Shown: positions 43,505 to 55,155 of the stretch, piece after piece
How the letters are laid out: each line of letters begins with the position of its first letter
Position numbering within the stretch: position 1 is the first letter of the stretch
Translations under genes and position numbers: made by a program
Source of the DNA: Janibacter cremeus
GTDB taxonomy: Bacteria; Actinomycetota; Actinomycetes; Actinomycetales; Dermatophilaceae
Direction: 5' to 3'
Length of the DNA: 64,000 bases
Assembly: GCF_013409205.1 (NCBI RefSeq)
Contig: NZ_JACCAE010000001.1
Span: 124,001-188,000 of the forward strand
Notes under the pieces: model-generated
Database searches by the model: none
The model's input: only the letters and a program-made list of their open reading frames with translations
Told to the model about the DNA's origin: nothing

Positions 43505-44235
43505 AGTGCTTCTCCCAGGTAGGCCTGTTGCACACGGTCGTCGGAGGTGACCTCGCTCGGGCTGCCGATGGCCAGCAGCTGCCCGTGGTGGAGGACGGCC
43601 ACCCGGTCGGCCAGACCGAGCACCACGTGCATGTGGTGCTCGACCATCGCCACCGCGACCCCGCTGTCACGGACCTCGCCGATGATCTCGGTGAGACCGT
43701 CGACGTCCTCGGCGGACACCCCTGCCATCGGCTCGTCGAGCAGGAGCACCGACGGCTGCGAGGCCAAGGCCATCGCAAGCTCCAGCTTGCGGCGGTCCCC
43801 GTGCGAGAGGTCCCGGGCCATGGTCTCCCCCTTGCCCGGCATGCGGACCCGCGCGAGCAGGAGCTCGATCGTCTCGGCGCCCGTGCCGCTGGCGGCGCGG
43901 AACGGCGAGAAGGGGGCCGCCCCGGCTGCCTGGATCGCCAGTCGCACATTCTCCCGGGCGCTCAGCCCGTCGAAGAGTGCCGATGTCTGGAACGAGCGGG
44001 CGAGCCCTTGGCGTGCCCGCCGGGTGGAGCTCAGGCGCGTGACGTCCTCGTCCTTCAGGGTCACCCGCCCCTGCGTGGGGCGGGTGACACCGGAGAGGAT
44101 GTTCACCAGTGATGACTTCCCGGCGCCGTTGGGGCCGATGATGCCGAGCAGCTCACCGGCCCCGACCTCGAGACTGATCTCCTCGAGGATGCGAGCTCCC
44201 CCGATGCGCCACCCGATCCCGGTGGCGGCGATCAC
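43501..44235 (-). CDS. livG: ABC transporter ATP-binding protein (LivG-like)
   Basis: A 244-residue ATPase with Walker A GPNGAGKSS, signature LSHGDRRKLELAMAL and Walker B LLLDEPMAGV. LSHGDRRKLEL is the LivG variant. Start GTG 44235 overlaps the substrate-binding protein's stop. Confidence 0.9.
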   Translation of the reverse strand: MIAATGIGWRIGGARILEEISLEVGAGELLGIIGPNGAGKSSLVNILSGVTRPTQGRVTLKDEDVTRLSSTRRARQGLARSFQTSALFDGLSARENVRLAIQAAGAAPFSPFRAASGTGAETIELLLARVRMPGKGETMARDLSHGDRRKLELAMALASQPSVLLLDEPMAGVSAEDVDGLTEIIGEVRDSGVAVAMVEHHMHVVLGLADRVAVLHHGQLLAIGSPSEVTSDDRVQQAYLGEAL

Positions 44236-45428
44236 TCGAACTCGGAGACGGGCGGAGCCACGTCTGCCGGGTCGACGGTCTCGCCGAGGACGGGCACGAA
44301 CTCCTCGCCGTCCTTCTCCAAGGAGACGGTGAACATCGGCTGCAGGACCGCGTGGTCCTCGGCGCGGATCTCCATCTCACCCTTGGGGCCCTCGAACGTC
44401 CACCCCTCGAGCGCGTCGATCATCGCGTTGGTGTCGCCCTCGCCCTCCTTGAGTGCCTGGACGATCATCTGCGCGGCGACGAATCCGTCGTTGCTGAACA
44501 GGTCGACCTCCTCGCCGTTCTCCTCCAGGCCGCTGGAGAGCGCCGTGTAGGCCTCGTTGTCTGCAGCACCCTTGAAGAAGTGGGACAGGAAGTCGATCTT
44601 GGTGCCGGCCTCGCCGAACAGGGAGTGGGTGGCCTTGATGTCCAGGCCGGTCACGACCTTCGTGGTGTCGAAGACGCCCTGCTGCGAGAGGGTTCCCCAC
44701 ATCGACGTGGCGTTCTCGCCCGCCCAGGCGACAAAGAGCAGGTCGGGTGACTGGCTCTTGATCTTCGTGGCGAAGGGGGTGAAGTCCTTGGCCGCGGCCG
44801 GCGCCTCGATCGCGGTGACCTCGGCCCCCTTCTCCCCCAGGACGCCCTTGACGGCGTCGATGTTGGCCGTACCGAAGGCACTGTCCTGGGCCAGGACCGT
44901 GACCTTCTTGCCGTCGACGTCACCGAGCATGGTGCCCGCCGTGGCGACGTCCTGGTAGGTCTGGCGGCCCGACCGGAAGGTGTACTCGTTCAGCCCGGTG
45001 ACCCCGTCCGTGGCGGCGGGACCGGAGATGAAGAGGGTCTCGTTGTCCTTGGCGAGCGGAGCCACCTGCAGCGCCACACCCGAGGAGGTGGAGCCGGCGA
45101 TGATGTCGCTGCCCTGGCCGATGAGAGTGGTCGCGGCCGACACGGCCTTCGACGGGTCACCGGCGTCGTCCTTCTCGCTGATCTCGATCTCACGGCCATC
45201 GACCTCGCCGGTGCCGTCGGTGGCGTAGTCGAGGCCGACGTCGAAGGCCGCCTTGTACTGCGCACCGTAGGGAGCGAGCGGACCCGACTTGCTGTAGACG
45301 AGACCGACCTGGAAGGGGTCCTCGCTCCCGCCGTCGTCCCCACCCCCACTGGCCTCGCCGGGGGTGCCGCACGCCGCCAAGGACAGGCTCAGGGCCGTAC
45401 CCGTCAGGATGATCCAACGCTTCGTCAT
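44232..45428 (-). CDS. liv-type ABC transporter substrate-binding lipoprotein
   Basis: A 398-residue secreted binding protein with a lipobox LSLAAC (Cys20). The type I periplasmic fold includes LVYSKSGPLAPYGAQYKAA near residue 42 and ATDGVTGLNEYTFRSGRQ near 145. Family ligands range from branched-chain amino acids to amides, urea and aromatic acids. Start ATG 45428 has GGAGG 5 nt upstream. It is the first gene of the operon. Confidence 0.9.
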   Translation of the reverse strand: MTKRWIILTGTALSLSLAACGTPGEASGGGDDGGSEDPFQVGLVYSKSGPLAPYGAQYKAAFDVGLDYATDGTGEVDGREIEISEKDDAGDPSKAVSAATTLIGQGSDIIAGSTSSGVALQVAPLAKDNETLFISGPAATDGVTGLNEYTFRSGRQTYQDVATAGTMLGDVDGKKVTVLAQDSAFGTANIDAVKGVLGEKGAEVTAIEAPAAAKDFTPFATKIKSQSPDLLFVAWAGENATSMWGTLSQQGVFDTTKVVTGLDIKATHSLFGEAGTKIDFLSHFFKGAADNEAYTALSSGLEENGEEVDLFSNDGFVAAQMIVQALKEGEGDTNAMIDALEGWTFEGPKGEMEIRAEDHAVLQPMFTVSLEKDGEEFVPVLGETVDPADVAPPVSEFE

Positions 45429-45468
45429 GGGATGACCTCCACCTTCGGCGAGCGCTCGCGCCTTTGCT

Positions 45469-45499
45469 GCAACGAGAACCGTTGACGCCCAACCGTTGC
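45469..45499. promoter_or_regulatory. repeat cluster upstream of the liv operon (candidate operator)
   Basis: AACCGTTG occurs twice (45477-45484 and 45491-45498), 14 bp apart, inside a pair of GCAACG/CGTTGC ends. It lies 41-71 nt upstream of the substrate-binding protein start. Could be a regulator site; low confidence as the signal is short. Confidence 0.35.
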
Positions 45500-45594
45500 C
45501 GAGAAGGTAACCCGGGCACGGGTGAGGGGGGGTGGTCCGGCGCCCCATATTCGACACCAGCGCATGTCCCACCAGGACACACCCGGGCCGAGGG

Positions 45595-47457
45595 TTACAT
45601 CTGGGTGCGCAGTCGCTCCACGATCGGCTCGGGGGTCAGTCCGGCCGCCTCGAGGACCTGACCACGGGAGGCGTGCCCGAGAAACTCCTTGGGTAGGCCG
45701 AAGCGGTGCACCGGTACGGCCACGCCCGCGTCCTCGAGGGCACGGGAGACCTCTGCCCCGACACCGCCGGCGACATTGTTGTCCTCGATGACCGCGACGC
45801 GGCCGGCACGGCGGGCGAGCTCGACGACGCCGTCGGGCACGGGCAGCACCCAGCGAGGGTCGACGACGAGCGCGTCGTGCCCCTCGGCCCCGAGCTTCTC
45901 CGCCACGGTCGTCGCGGTGCCCGCCATGGAACCCACGGAGACGATGAGCACCTCGGGGTCGCTCTCGTGGTCGCCGGCCAGCACGTCCAGACCGTCGGTG
46001 GTCGCGATCGCCTCGAGCGGCTCGGCGACACTGCCCTTGGGGAATCGGATGACGGTGGGCCCATCGTCGACGTCGACCGCCTCACGCAGGGCACGACGGA
46101 TCTGCTGCCCGTCCCGGGGCGCAGCCAGACGCAGTCCGGGCACGATGGACACCAGGGACATGTCCCACATGCCGTGGTGGCTCGCGCCGTCCGGCCCGGT
46201 GACCCCCGCGCGGTCGAGGACGAAGGTCACCCCCGCCTTGTGCATCGCGCAGTCCATGAGCAGCTGGTCGAAGGCGCGGTTGAGGAAGGTGGCGTAGATG
46301 GCGAGGACCGGGTGCATGCCGGAGAAGGCCAGGCCCGCGGCCATCGTCGTGGCGTGCTGCTCGGCGATACCGACGTCGATGATCCGCTCCGGGTAGGCAT
46401 CGGCGAAGGGCTTCAGGCCCACCGGCATCATCATCGCCGCGGTGATCGCGACGATGTCGTTGCGCTCGCGACCGAGGTCGAGCATCTCGTCGCTGAACTC
46501 GTCGGTCCACGATCGTCCGGCGATCTCCAGCGGCAGGCCGGTCTCGGGGTTGATCTTGCCGACGGTGTGGAACTGGTCGGCGACATCGTTGCAGGCGTGG
46601 TCGTAACCGCGGCCCTTCTGCGTGATGACGTGCACGAGCACCGGACCACCGAAGGACTTCGCCCGGCGCAGCGCCTGCTCGACGCTGGCCTCGTCATGAC
46701 CATCGACGGGACCGACGTACTTGATGCCCAGGTCCTCGAACATGCCCTGGGGTGCCCAGAAGTCCTTGGCTCCCTTCTTCATCGAGTGGAAGGCCTGGTA
46801 GGCCGTCCGGCCGACGAAGGGGGTCCGGTGCAGCGTCTCCTTGCCCCAGTCGAGCACCTGCTCGTACTGGCGGTTGGTCCGCAGCATCGCCAGATGGTCG
46901 GCGAGCCCGCCGATCGTCGGGGAGTAGGAGCGCTCGTTGTCGTTGACGACGATGACGAGGGGGAGGTTCTTGTTGGCGGCGATGTTGTTCAGCGCCTCCC
47001 AGGCCATGCCGCCGGTCAGGGCCCCGTCACCGATGACCGCGACGGCGTGCCGGTCCTCGCCACGCAGGTGGTATCCCCGGGCGATGCCCTCCGCCCATGA
47101 CAAGGAGGTCGAGGCGTGACTGTTCTCCACGACGTCGTGCTCGGACTCGTCACGGCTCGGGTAACCGGACAGGCCACCGCGGGTGCGTAGCCCCTCGAAG
47201 TCCTGTCGCCCGGTGAGCAACTTGTGCACGTAGGACTGGTGACCGGTGTCGAAGACGACGGTGTCGTTCGGTGAGTCGAAGACCCGGTGGATCGCCAGAG
47301 TCAGCTCGACGACACCGAGGTTGGGCCCGAGGTGTCCCCCACTGCGCGAGACCCGCTCGACGAGGAAGGCTCGGATCTCCTCGGCGAGTGTCTCGAGCAG
47401 CTCGGCAGGGAGCCGCTTGAGGTCGACGGGAGAGGTGATCGTCTTCAGGACTGCCAC
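45595..47457 (-). CDS. dxs: 1-deoxy-D-xylulose-5-phosphate synthase
   Basis: A 620-residue thiamine-diphosphate enzyme that makes DXP from pyruvate and glyceraldehyde 3-phosphate, the first step of the MEP isoprenoid pathway. ThDP motif [16 protein letters not shown] is at residues 143-158, the substrate-side [11 protein letters not shown] near 115, and the C-terminal transketolase domain is complete. GTG 47457 is preceded by GGAAGG. A TAGACT -10-like box is at 47493-47488. Confidence 0.96.
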   Translation of the reverse strand: MAVLKTITSPVDLKRLPAELLETLAEEIRAFLVERVSRSGGHLGPNLGVVELTLAIHRVFDSPNDTVVFDTGHQSYVHKLLTGRQDFEGLRTRGGLSGYPSRDESEHDVVENSHASTSLSWAEGIARGYHLRGEDRHAVAVIGDGALTGGMAWEALNNIAANKNLPLVIVVNDNERSYSPTIGGLADHLAMLRTNRQYEQVLDWGKETLHRTPFVGRTAYQAFHSMKKGAKDFWAPQGMFEDLGIKYVGPVDGHDEASVEQALRRAKSFGGPVLVHVITQKGRGYDHACNDVADQFHTVGKINPETGLPLEIAGRSWTDEFSDEMLDLGRERNDIVAITAAMMMPVGLKPFADAYPERIIDVGIAEQHATTMAAGLAFSGMHPVLAIYATFLNRAFDQLLMDCAMHKAGVTFVLDRAGVTGPDGASHHGMWDMSLVSIVPGLRLAAPRDGQQIRRALREAVDVDDGPTVIRFPKGSVAEPLEAIATTDGLDVLAGDHESDPEVLIVSVGSMAGTATTVAEKLGAEGHDALVVDPRWVLPVPDGVVELARRAGRVAVIEDNNVAGGVGAEVSRALEDAGVAVPVHRFGLPKEFLGHASRGQVLEAAGLTPEPIVERLRTQM

Positions 47458-47544
47458 GCTGGCGTTCCTTCCTGTGGGGACCGCCCGAGTCTACGTCCCC
47501 CGGACCGGGAGGTGTTCAGCACCGGCACCTGCACCAGTCGGGGG

Positions 47545-47988
47545 TCACAACCGTTCGATGAAGACATTGCCGTCGATCACCTCGCGGATCAGGGTGATCC
47601 CCCGCTGCGCCGCACGCAGGCGCAGTCCCTCCTGCTCGAGGCAGACCAGGACGGCAGTGACCGTACCGGTGGGCAACGCCTCGCCGAGGTCGATCCGCAC
47701 GGTCCGGTACGCCTGGCGCATCGACTCGACCTGCGCGCTCACGTGATGGTCCGCCAGCCACGCCAGGGCGACCGGGTGACGGCGCAGCACCGCGTGACTG
47801 CGGTACTCGGGCGGGCAGAGGTCGAGCAGCCACGAGACCGCCGCGGGCTGCCACCCACGCACCCCCGGAGGCGGCACCCGGTCCGGCCAGCCGGGCGGTC
47901 CCCCCTTCGCCCGGGCCGCGGCGAAAGCCCCCGGCGACCCCGGAGCAGCAGTCCGCACCGGCGGGCTCGTGGGAGACTGATCGAACAC
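47545..47988 (-). CDS. uncharacterised small protein with LexA box at its start
   Basis: A 147-residue protein. Its N-terminal 45 residues are proline- and alanine-rich; the rest has LLDLCPPEYRSHAVLRRHPVALAWL and VRIDLGEALPTGTVTAVLVCLEQEG, likely alpha/beta, with no motif I recognise. It starts at GTG 47988, which lies inside the LexA palindrome TCGAAC-ACCT-GTTCGA. A TAGACT box at 48001-47996 would start transcription at or near the GTG, so the mRNA may be leaderless. An SOS-inducible gene is the strong inference; function unknown. Confidence 0.72.
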   Translation of the reverse strand: MFDQSPTSPPVRTAAPGSPGAFAAARAKGGPPGWPDRVPPPGVRGWQPAAVSWLLDLCPPEYRSHAVLRRHPVALAWLADHHVSAQVESMRQAYRTVRIDLGEALPTGTVTAVLVCLEQEGLRLRAAQRGITLIREVIDGNVFIERL

Positions 47989-47996
47989 CTGTTCGA
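47981..47996 (-). promoter_or_regulatory. perfect LexA (SOS) box
   Basis: TCGAAC-ACCT-GTTCGA matches the actinobacterial/mycobacterial LexA consensus TCGAACNNNNGTTCGA exactly. It spans the GTG at 47988-47986 and abuts the -10-like TAGACT (48001-47996), so LexA binding would block both initiation and leaderless translation. No other perfect copy was noticed in the window. Confidence 0.85.
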
Positions 47997-48145
47997 GTCT
48001 ACGGCATGATGAGCGATCTCAGGAAGGCGAGGGAGATCGATGGAGGGAGGTGGCGCGGGCAGGAGGGATGCGGCCCGGCTCAGGGAGTGAGGAACGAACG
48101 ACCAAGGGCCGTATGCCTTCAGCCCGGGTCGCCGGGCACCAGAAC

Positions 48146-48183
48146 ACGACGAAGGGGCCCGCCGTAGCGGACCCCTTCGTCGT
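48146..48183 (-). terminator. hairpin downstream of aconitase
   Basis: A perfect 12-bp stem ACGACGAAGGGG / CCCCTTCGTCGT with a 14-nt loop, 8 nt after the acnA stop on the minus strand. No U-run. Confidence 0.7.
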
Positions 48184-48190
48184 GTCACCG

Positions 48191-50992
<2,802 letters not shown>

Positions 50993-51012
50993 AGTCGACT
51001 CCTTGAGGTAGG

Positions 51013-51030
51013 TATCTTGACGTCAAGATA
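51013..51030. promoter_or_regulatory. perfect 18-bp palindrome in the aconitase promoter
   Basis: TATCTTGAC followed directly by GTCAAGATA, 21 nt upstream of the acnA GTG. It is unlike the AcnR site I know (CAGNACnnnCGTACTG), so the regulator may be different. A TAGATT box just upstream (minus strand) would put the transcription start inside the palindrome, as for a repressor. Confidence 0.75.
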
Positions 51031-51114
51031 AATCTATCACAGCCACCTCGCCACGGTGCGAGGACCCGACGCAGGGGGCACTGCTGACCACTCTCCCGCA
51101 GATCGGTCGCCACG

Positions 51115-52440
51115 TCACGGGCGCAGTGGCTCCTCCCGGGCCGGCTCGAAGACCGCGATGCACTCCACGTGGTGGGTCATCGGGAAGGCGTCGAGGGCGC
51201 GCAGACTCGTCAGCGTGTAGCCGAGGTCCGCCAGGTAGGCCGTGTCCCGCGCCAACGCCGCCGGGTCGCAGGCGACGTAGACCATGCGCCGGGGGCGAAG
51301 GGAGGACAGTGCCGCCACGACCCCCTTGCCCGCACCGGTGCGCGGCGGGTCGAGGACAACGACGTCCGCGCTGGGCGGGAGGAGGTCGGAGCGGGCCGGA
51401 GCACGCCGACGACCACGGCTCCGGCTCCCCTTCGGCCCCTTGCGGGGCACCCCGAGGAGATCATCGACCCGCCCCGGCACCACGAGCGCCCACGGCCGAT
51501 CTGCCAGGTTGTCGCGCAGGTGCTCGGTGGCCCGGACGTCCGACTCGATCGCGATGAGCTGGCCGGACTCGCCCGTCGCCGCCGCAAGTGGCACCGAGAA
51601 CAGCCCCACGCCGCAGTACAGGTCGAGCACCCGCTCCCCCGGCTCGACGCGGGCCGCGGCGAGCACCGCCTCGACGAAGACCCGCGGGGCGTCACGGTGG
51701 ACCTGCCAGAATCCACGGGCGTCCACGCCCATGGCCATCGGTCCGGTCGGGACCGGCACGACCTCGGTGATCGGGATGGGGGGTGTCGCCGTCCCCACGG
51801 GCACCTCGACGACCACCGTGTCGTCCTCGCCGGAGGGCACGACGACGTCGAGGGCGGCGATCCCGTCCAGGGCGTGCGGTGCGTCCACGACCTCGGCACG
51901 GGCGTCGGCGAGCGCGGTGTCGATCTCGGGCACGGCGATCGGGCAGCCCGGCACGGGCTCGATCTCGTGGCTGCGGTGCCGACGCAGGCCGATCGTCGGG
52001 CTGTCCACGGCGAACTCCACCCGGGTGCGGTACCCGAGTCCGTCGGCGTCGTCGAGGGCTTCGACGGCCACCTCGCGCTCGATGCCGGCCAGGCGGTGGA
52101 GCTGCTCGGCGACCACCTGCCCCTTCAGCTCCCGCTGGTGGGCGGTCGACACGTGCTGGAAGTCGCACCCGCCGCACCCGCCGGGGCCGGACACGGGGCA
52201 GCGTGACGACACCCGGTGCGGCGACGCCTCGACGATCTCGACGGCGTCCGCCCGCAGGAACCGGTCACCCGGGCCCCCTTCGGTGATCCGCGCCCGCACC
52301 CGCTCACCGGGGACGGTGTGTCGCACGAAGAGCACCCGCCCCTCGTACCGGGCGACGCAGTGGCCGCCGTGGGCGATCGGACCGACCTCGACGTCCACCA
52401 CGTCACCGGTCGTCAACTCGTCGGCTCCCACGTTGCTCAT
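51115..52440 (-). CDS. TRAM-domain RNA (uracil-5) methyltransferase
   Basis: A 441-residue enzyme. An N-terminal TRAM domain (about 10-70) binds RNA, CPVSGPGGCGGCDFQH resembles the iron-sulphur cysteine set of RlmD-type enzymes, the SAM domain has LDLYCGVGLFS near 288, and the catalytic cysteine lies in YVACDPAALARD. Probably methylates U in 23S rRNA or tRNA. ATG 52440 overlaps the APC permease stop (ATGA). The pair is in the same order as Rv2689c-Rv2690c (from memory). Confidence 0.88.
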   Translation of the reverse strand: MSNVGADELTTGDVVDVEVGPIAHGGHCVARYEGRVLFVRHTVPGERVRARITEGGPGDRFLRADAVEIVEASPHRVSSRCPVSGPGGCGGCDFQHVSTAHQRELKGQVVAEQLHRLAGIEREVAVEALDDADGLGYRTRVEFAVDSPTIGLRRHRSHEIEPVPGCPIAVPEIDTALADARAEVVDAPHALDGIAALDVVVPSGEDDTVVVEVPVGTATPPIPITEVVPVPTGPMAMGVDARGFWQVHRDAPRVFVEAVLAAARVEPGERVLDLYCGVGLFSVPLAAATGESGQLIAIESDVRATEHLRDNLADRPWALVVPGRVDDLLGVPRKGPKGSRSRGRRRAPARSDLLPPSADVVVLDPPRTGAGKGVVAALSSLRPRRMVYVACDPAALARDTAYLADLGYTLTSLRALDAFPMTHHVECIAVFEPAREEPLRP

Positions 52441-54443
52441 CCTCCTCCGCGTCGCACGTCACCGGCTGCCGGTCGGTCCAGCTTCTCCTCGGCCCCCTCG
52501 GAGCTGGCGAGCTGCCAGGGCACCGAGGCGACCATGACACCCGGGGTGAAGATCAACCGGCTGCGCAGGCGCAGTGCCGACTGGTTGTGCAGGACCTGCT
52601 CCCACCAGTGCCCCAGCACGTACTGCGGGATGTACACGACGACCAGGTCACGCGGATTGCCGGTCCGGATCGACTTCACGTGCTGCACCACGGGCCGGGT
52701 GACGTCGCGGTAGGGCGAGTCGAGTGCCGTGAGCGGCACCGGGATCCCCCGGCGGTCCCACTCGCCCTGGAGTGCCGCCGTCGTCTCGGCGTCGACATCG
52801 ACCGTGATCGCCTCCAGGCTGGAAGGCCTGGTGGCCTTCGCATAGGCGATGGCGCGCAGCGTCGGCTTGTGGATCGTGCTCACCAGGACGATCGCGTGCA
52901 CCCGCGACGGGAGCACCTGCTGGGAGGTGTCGTCCTCCGCCACGGACAGCTCCGTGCGCACCCGCTCGTAGTGGCGCTGGATCGCCCGCATGAGCAGGTA
53001 GAACGCGGCGATGGCGGCGATGGCGAACCCGGCGCCCTCGACGAACTTCGTCACCACGACGACGAGCAGCACCAAGCCCGACAGGACTGCGCCGACGATG
53101 TTCAGCGCCCGACGCCGCAGCATGCCTCGCCGTGAGCGCCGGTCCTTCTCCACCCCGAGGTGCCGGTTCCAGTGCCGCACCATCCCGGCCTGGCTCACCG
53201 TGAAGGAAACGAACACCCCGACGATGTACAGCTGGATCAGTCGCGTGACACTGGCGTCGTAGACGGTGATCAGCAGCGCGGCCGCCCCGGCGAGCAGCAG
53301 GATCCCGTTGGAGAAGGCCAACCGGTCACCGCGCGTGTGCAGCTGGCTGGGCAGGTACCCGTCCCGGGCGAGGATCGACCCGAGGACGGGGAAGCCGTTG
53401 AAGGCGGTGTTGGCCGCGAGCACGAGGATCAGCCCGGTGACGACCGCGACGACGAAGACCCCGGCCGGGAAGCCCTCGAACACCGCCTGCGAGACCTGAC
53501 CCATGATCGTGTGCTGCACATAGTCCGCACCGACCGGCTCGCCGTCGCGCAGCAGCTGCGTGGCCGGGTCCTCGGCGATCTGCACACCGGTCCAGCGGGC
53601 CAGTGCGATCATCGCGACGAAGAGCGTGACGGCGACAGCGCCCATGAGCACCAGGGTCGACGCGGCGTTGCGGCTCTTCGGCGGCCGGAAGGCCGGCACA
53701 CCGTTGCTGATGGCCTGTACGCCGGTCAGGGCCGCGCACCCGGAGGAGAAGGCCCGCAGCACCAAGAAGGCCATGGCCAAGGTGCCCAGCTGCTCGAAGC
53801 CCGGCTCGGGGGCGAGCGTGAGACCCGCGCTCTCGGCCTGCGGCAGCGTCCCCGTGGTGCGTCGTACGACGGCGACGAGGGCCATTCCGAGCACGGTGAG
53901 CATGAAGAGATAGGTGGGGATGGCGAAGGTGCGCCCGGACTCGCGGACGCCACGCAGGTTGACCGCGGTCAGTGCGGCGATGAGGACGAGGCCGGCAATC
54001 ACCTCGTGCCCCTCGAGGAAGCCGAAGGCGGCGGCGGCGTTCTGCACCCCGGACGAGATCGACACCGCGACCGTGAGCACGTAGTCGACGATGAGGGCGC
54101 TGGCGACGGTCAGTCCCGCACGGGGCCCGAGGTTGGTGCTGGCGATCTCGTAGTCACCACCCCCGGACGGGTAGGCGTGCACGTTCTGCCGATAGCTCGC
54201 CACGACCACCACCATGACGACCACGACGGCGAGGGCGACCGGCCACGACCTGGTTACCGCGAGCGCGCCACCGGCCAGGCCGAGGGTCAGCAGGATCTCG
54301 TCCGGCGCGTACGCGACCGAGCTCAGTGTGTCGCTGGCGAAGACCGGCAGGGCGATGCGTTTCGGCAGCAACGTCTCGCCCAGTCGGTCGCTGCGCTTGG
54401 CGCGACCGACGACGACGCGCTTGAGAAGTTGTCCTGAAGACAC
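52437..54443 (-). CDS. APC-family amino acid permease with C-terminal cytoplasmic domain
   Basis: A 668-residue transporter with about twelve helices in residues 25-480 (GVRESGRTFAIPTYLFMLTV, AVTLFVAMIALARWTGVQI) and a 180-residue C-terminal cytoplasmic domain with the conserved TIHKPTLRAIAYAKATRPSSLEAITVDVD, a USP-like fold. Likely amino acid or K+ uptake; the KUP/APC relation and the TrkA genes next to it support potassium. Start GTG 54443 is divergent from ceoB across only 43 nt. Confidence 0.85.
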   Translation of the reverse strand: MSSGQLLKRVVVGRAKRSDRLGETLLPKRIALPVFASDTLSSVAYAPDEILLTLGLAGGALAVTRSWPVALAVVVVMVVVVASYRQNVHAYPSGGGDYEIASTNLGPRAGLTVASALIVDYVLTVAVSISSGVQNAAAAFGFLEGHEVIAGLVLIAALTAVNLRGVRESGRTFAIPTYLFMLTVLGMALVAVVRRTTGTLPQAESAGLTLAPEPGFEQLGTLAMAFLVLRAFSSGCAALTGVQAISNGVPAFRPPKSRNAASTLVLMGAVAVTLFVAMIALARWTGVQIAEDPATQLLRDGEPVGADYVQHTIMGQVSQAVFEGFPAGVFVVAVVTGLILVLAANTAFNGFPVLGSILARDGYLPSQLHTRGDRLAFSNGILLLAGAAALLITVYDASVTRLIQLYIVGVFVSFTVSQAGMVRHWNRHLGVEKDRRSRRGMLRRRALNIVGAVLSGLVLLVVVVTKFVEGAGFAIAAIAAFYLLMRAIQRHYERVRTELSVAEDDTSQQVLPSRVHAIVLVSTIHKPTLRAIAYAKATRPSSLEAITVDVDAETTAALQGEWDRRGIPVPLTALDSPYRDVTRPVVQHVKSIRTGNPRDLVVVYIPQYVLGHWWEQVLHNQSALRLRSRLIFTPGVMVASVPWQLASSEGAEEKLDRPAAGDVRRGGG

Positions 54444-54486
54444 CCGGCGAGTGTAGGCCGCGTGTGCCAGAGAGTAACGTCGTCAT

Positions 54487-55152
54487 GTGCACTTCGTGAT
54501 CATGGGCTGTGGCCGGGTCGGTGCGTCGTTGGCTCGCTCCTTGGAGAAGATGGGTCACGACGTCGCCGTCGTCGACCAGAACCCCGCGTCCTTCCAGCGC
54601 CTCGGCAGCGAGTTCACCGGCCGGCGCGTCGCCGGTGTGGGCTTCGACCGGGACACCCTGCTCAAGGCGGGCATCGAGGAGGCCCACGCGCTCGCGGCCG
54701 TCTCCAGCGGCGACAACTCCAACATCCTCGCCGCGCGCGTCGCCCGCGAAACCTTCGGCGTCCAGCACGTCGTCGCCCGGATCTACGACCCGGACCGGGC
54801 GCAGGTCTACCAGCGCCTGGGGATCCCGACCGTCGCCACCGTCCGGTGGACGGCCGACCAGATGCTGCGTCGCCTCCTGCCCCAGGGCCTGGCCAGCGAG
54901 ATGGCCGACGCGTCCGGGCGGATCATCATCGCCGAGATGGCGGTCGACGAGAGCTGGGTGGGCGTGACGCTGTCCCGGGTCGAGCAGCTGACCGACACCC
55001 GCGTGGCCTACGTGACCCGCCTCGGTGAGGGCATGCTCCCCGGACCGCAGACGGTCCACCAGGAGGGGGACCTGCTCCACCTGGTCATCGAGCGCCCCCG
55101 TCTCGACGAGGTCGAGCGGATCCTCGACAGCCCACCCCCGAGGGAGTACTGA
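54487..55152 (+). CDS. ceoB: TrkA-family potassium regulatory protein (first of pair)
   Basis: A 221-residue protein: an RCK N-terminal Rossmann domain (MGCGRVGASLARSLEKMGHDV, about 5-25, and DQN acid end) and an RCK-C domain. Such proteins gate potassium transporters in response to NAD(H) or nucleotides. No TrkH/TrkG pore gene is adjacent; the APC permease may be the partner. GTG 54487 is the start. In Mycobacterium tuberculosis the pair is called ceoB/ceoC. Confidence 0.88.
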   Translation: MHFVIMGCGRVGASLARSLEKMGHDVAVVDQNPASFQRLGSEFTGRRVAGVGFDRDTLLKAGIEEAHALAAVSSGDNSNILAARVARETFGVQHVVARIYDPDRAQVYQRLGIPTVATVRWTADQMLRRLLPQGLASEMADASGRIIIAEMAVDESWVGVTLSRVEQLTDTRVAYVTRLGEGMLPGPQTVHQEGDLLHLVIERPRLDEVERILDSPPPREY

Positions 55153-55155
55153 GCA

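Noticed and set aside
47458..47544. Second LexA box for dxs
   Set aside because: The region has a TAGACT -10-like box but no TCGAAC/GTTCGA arms.
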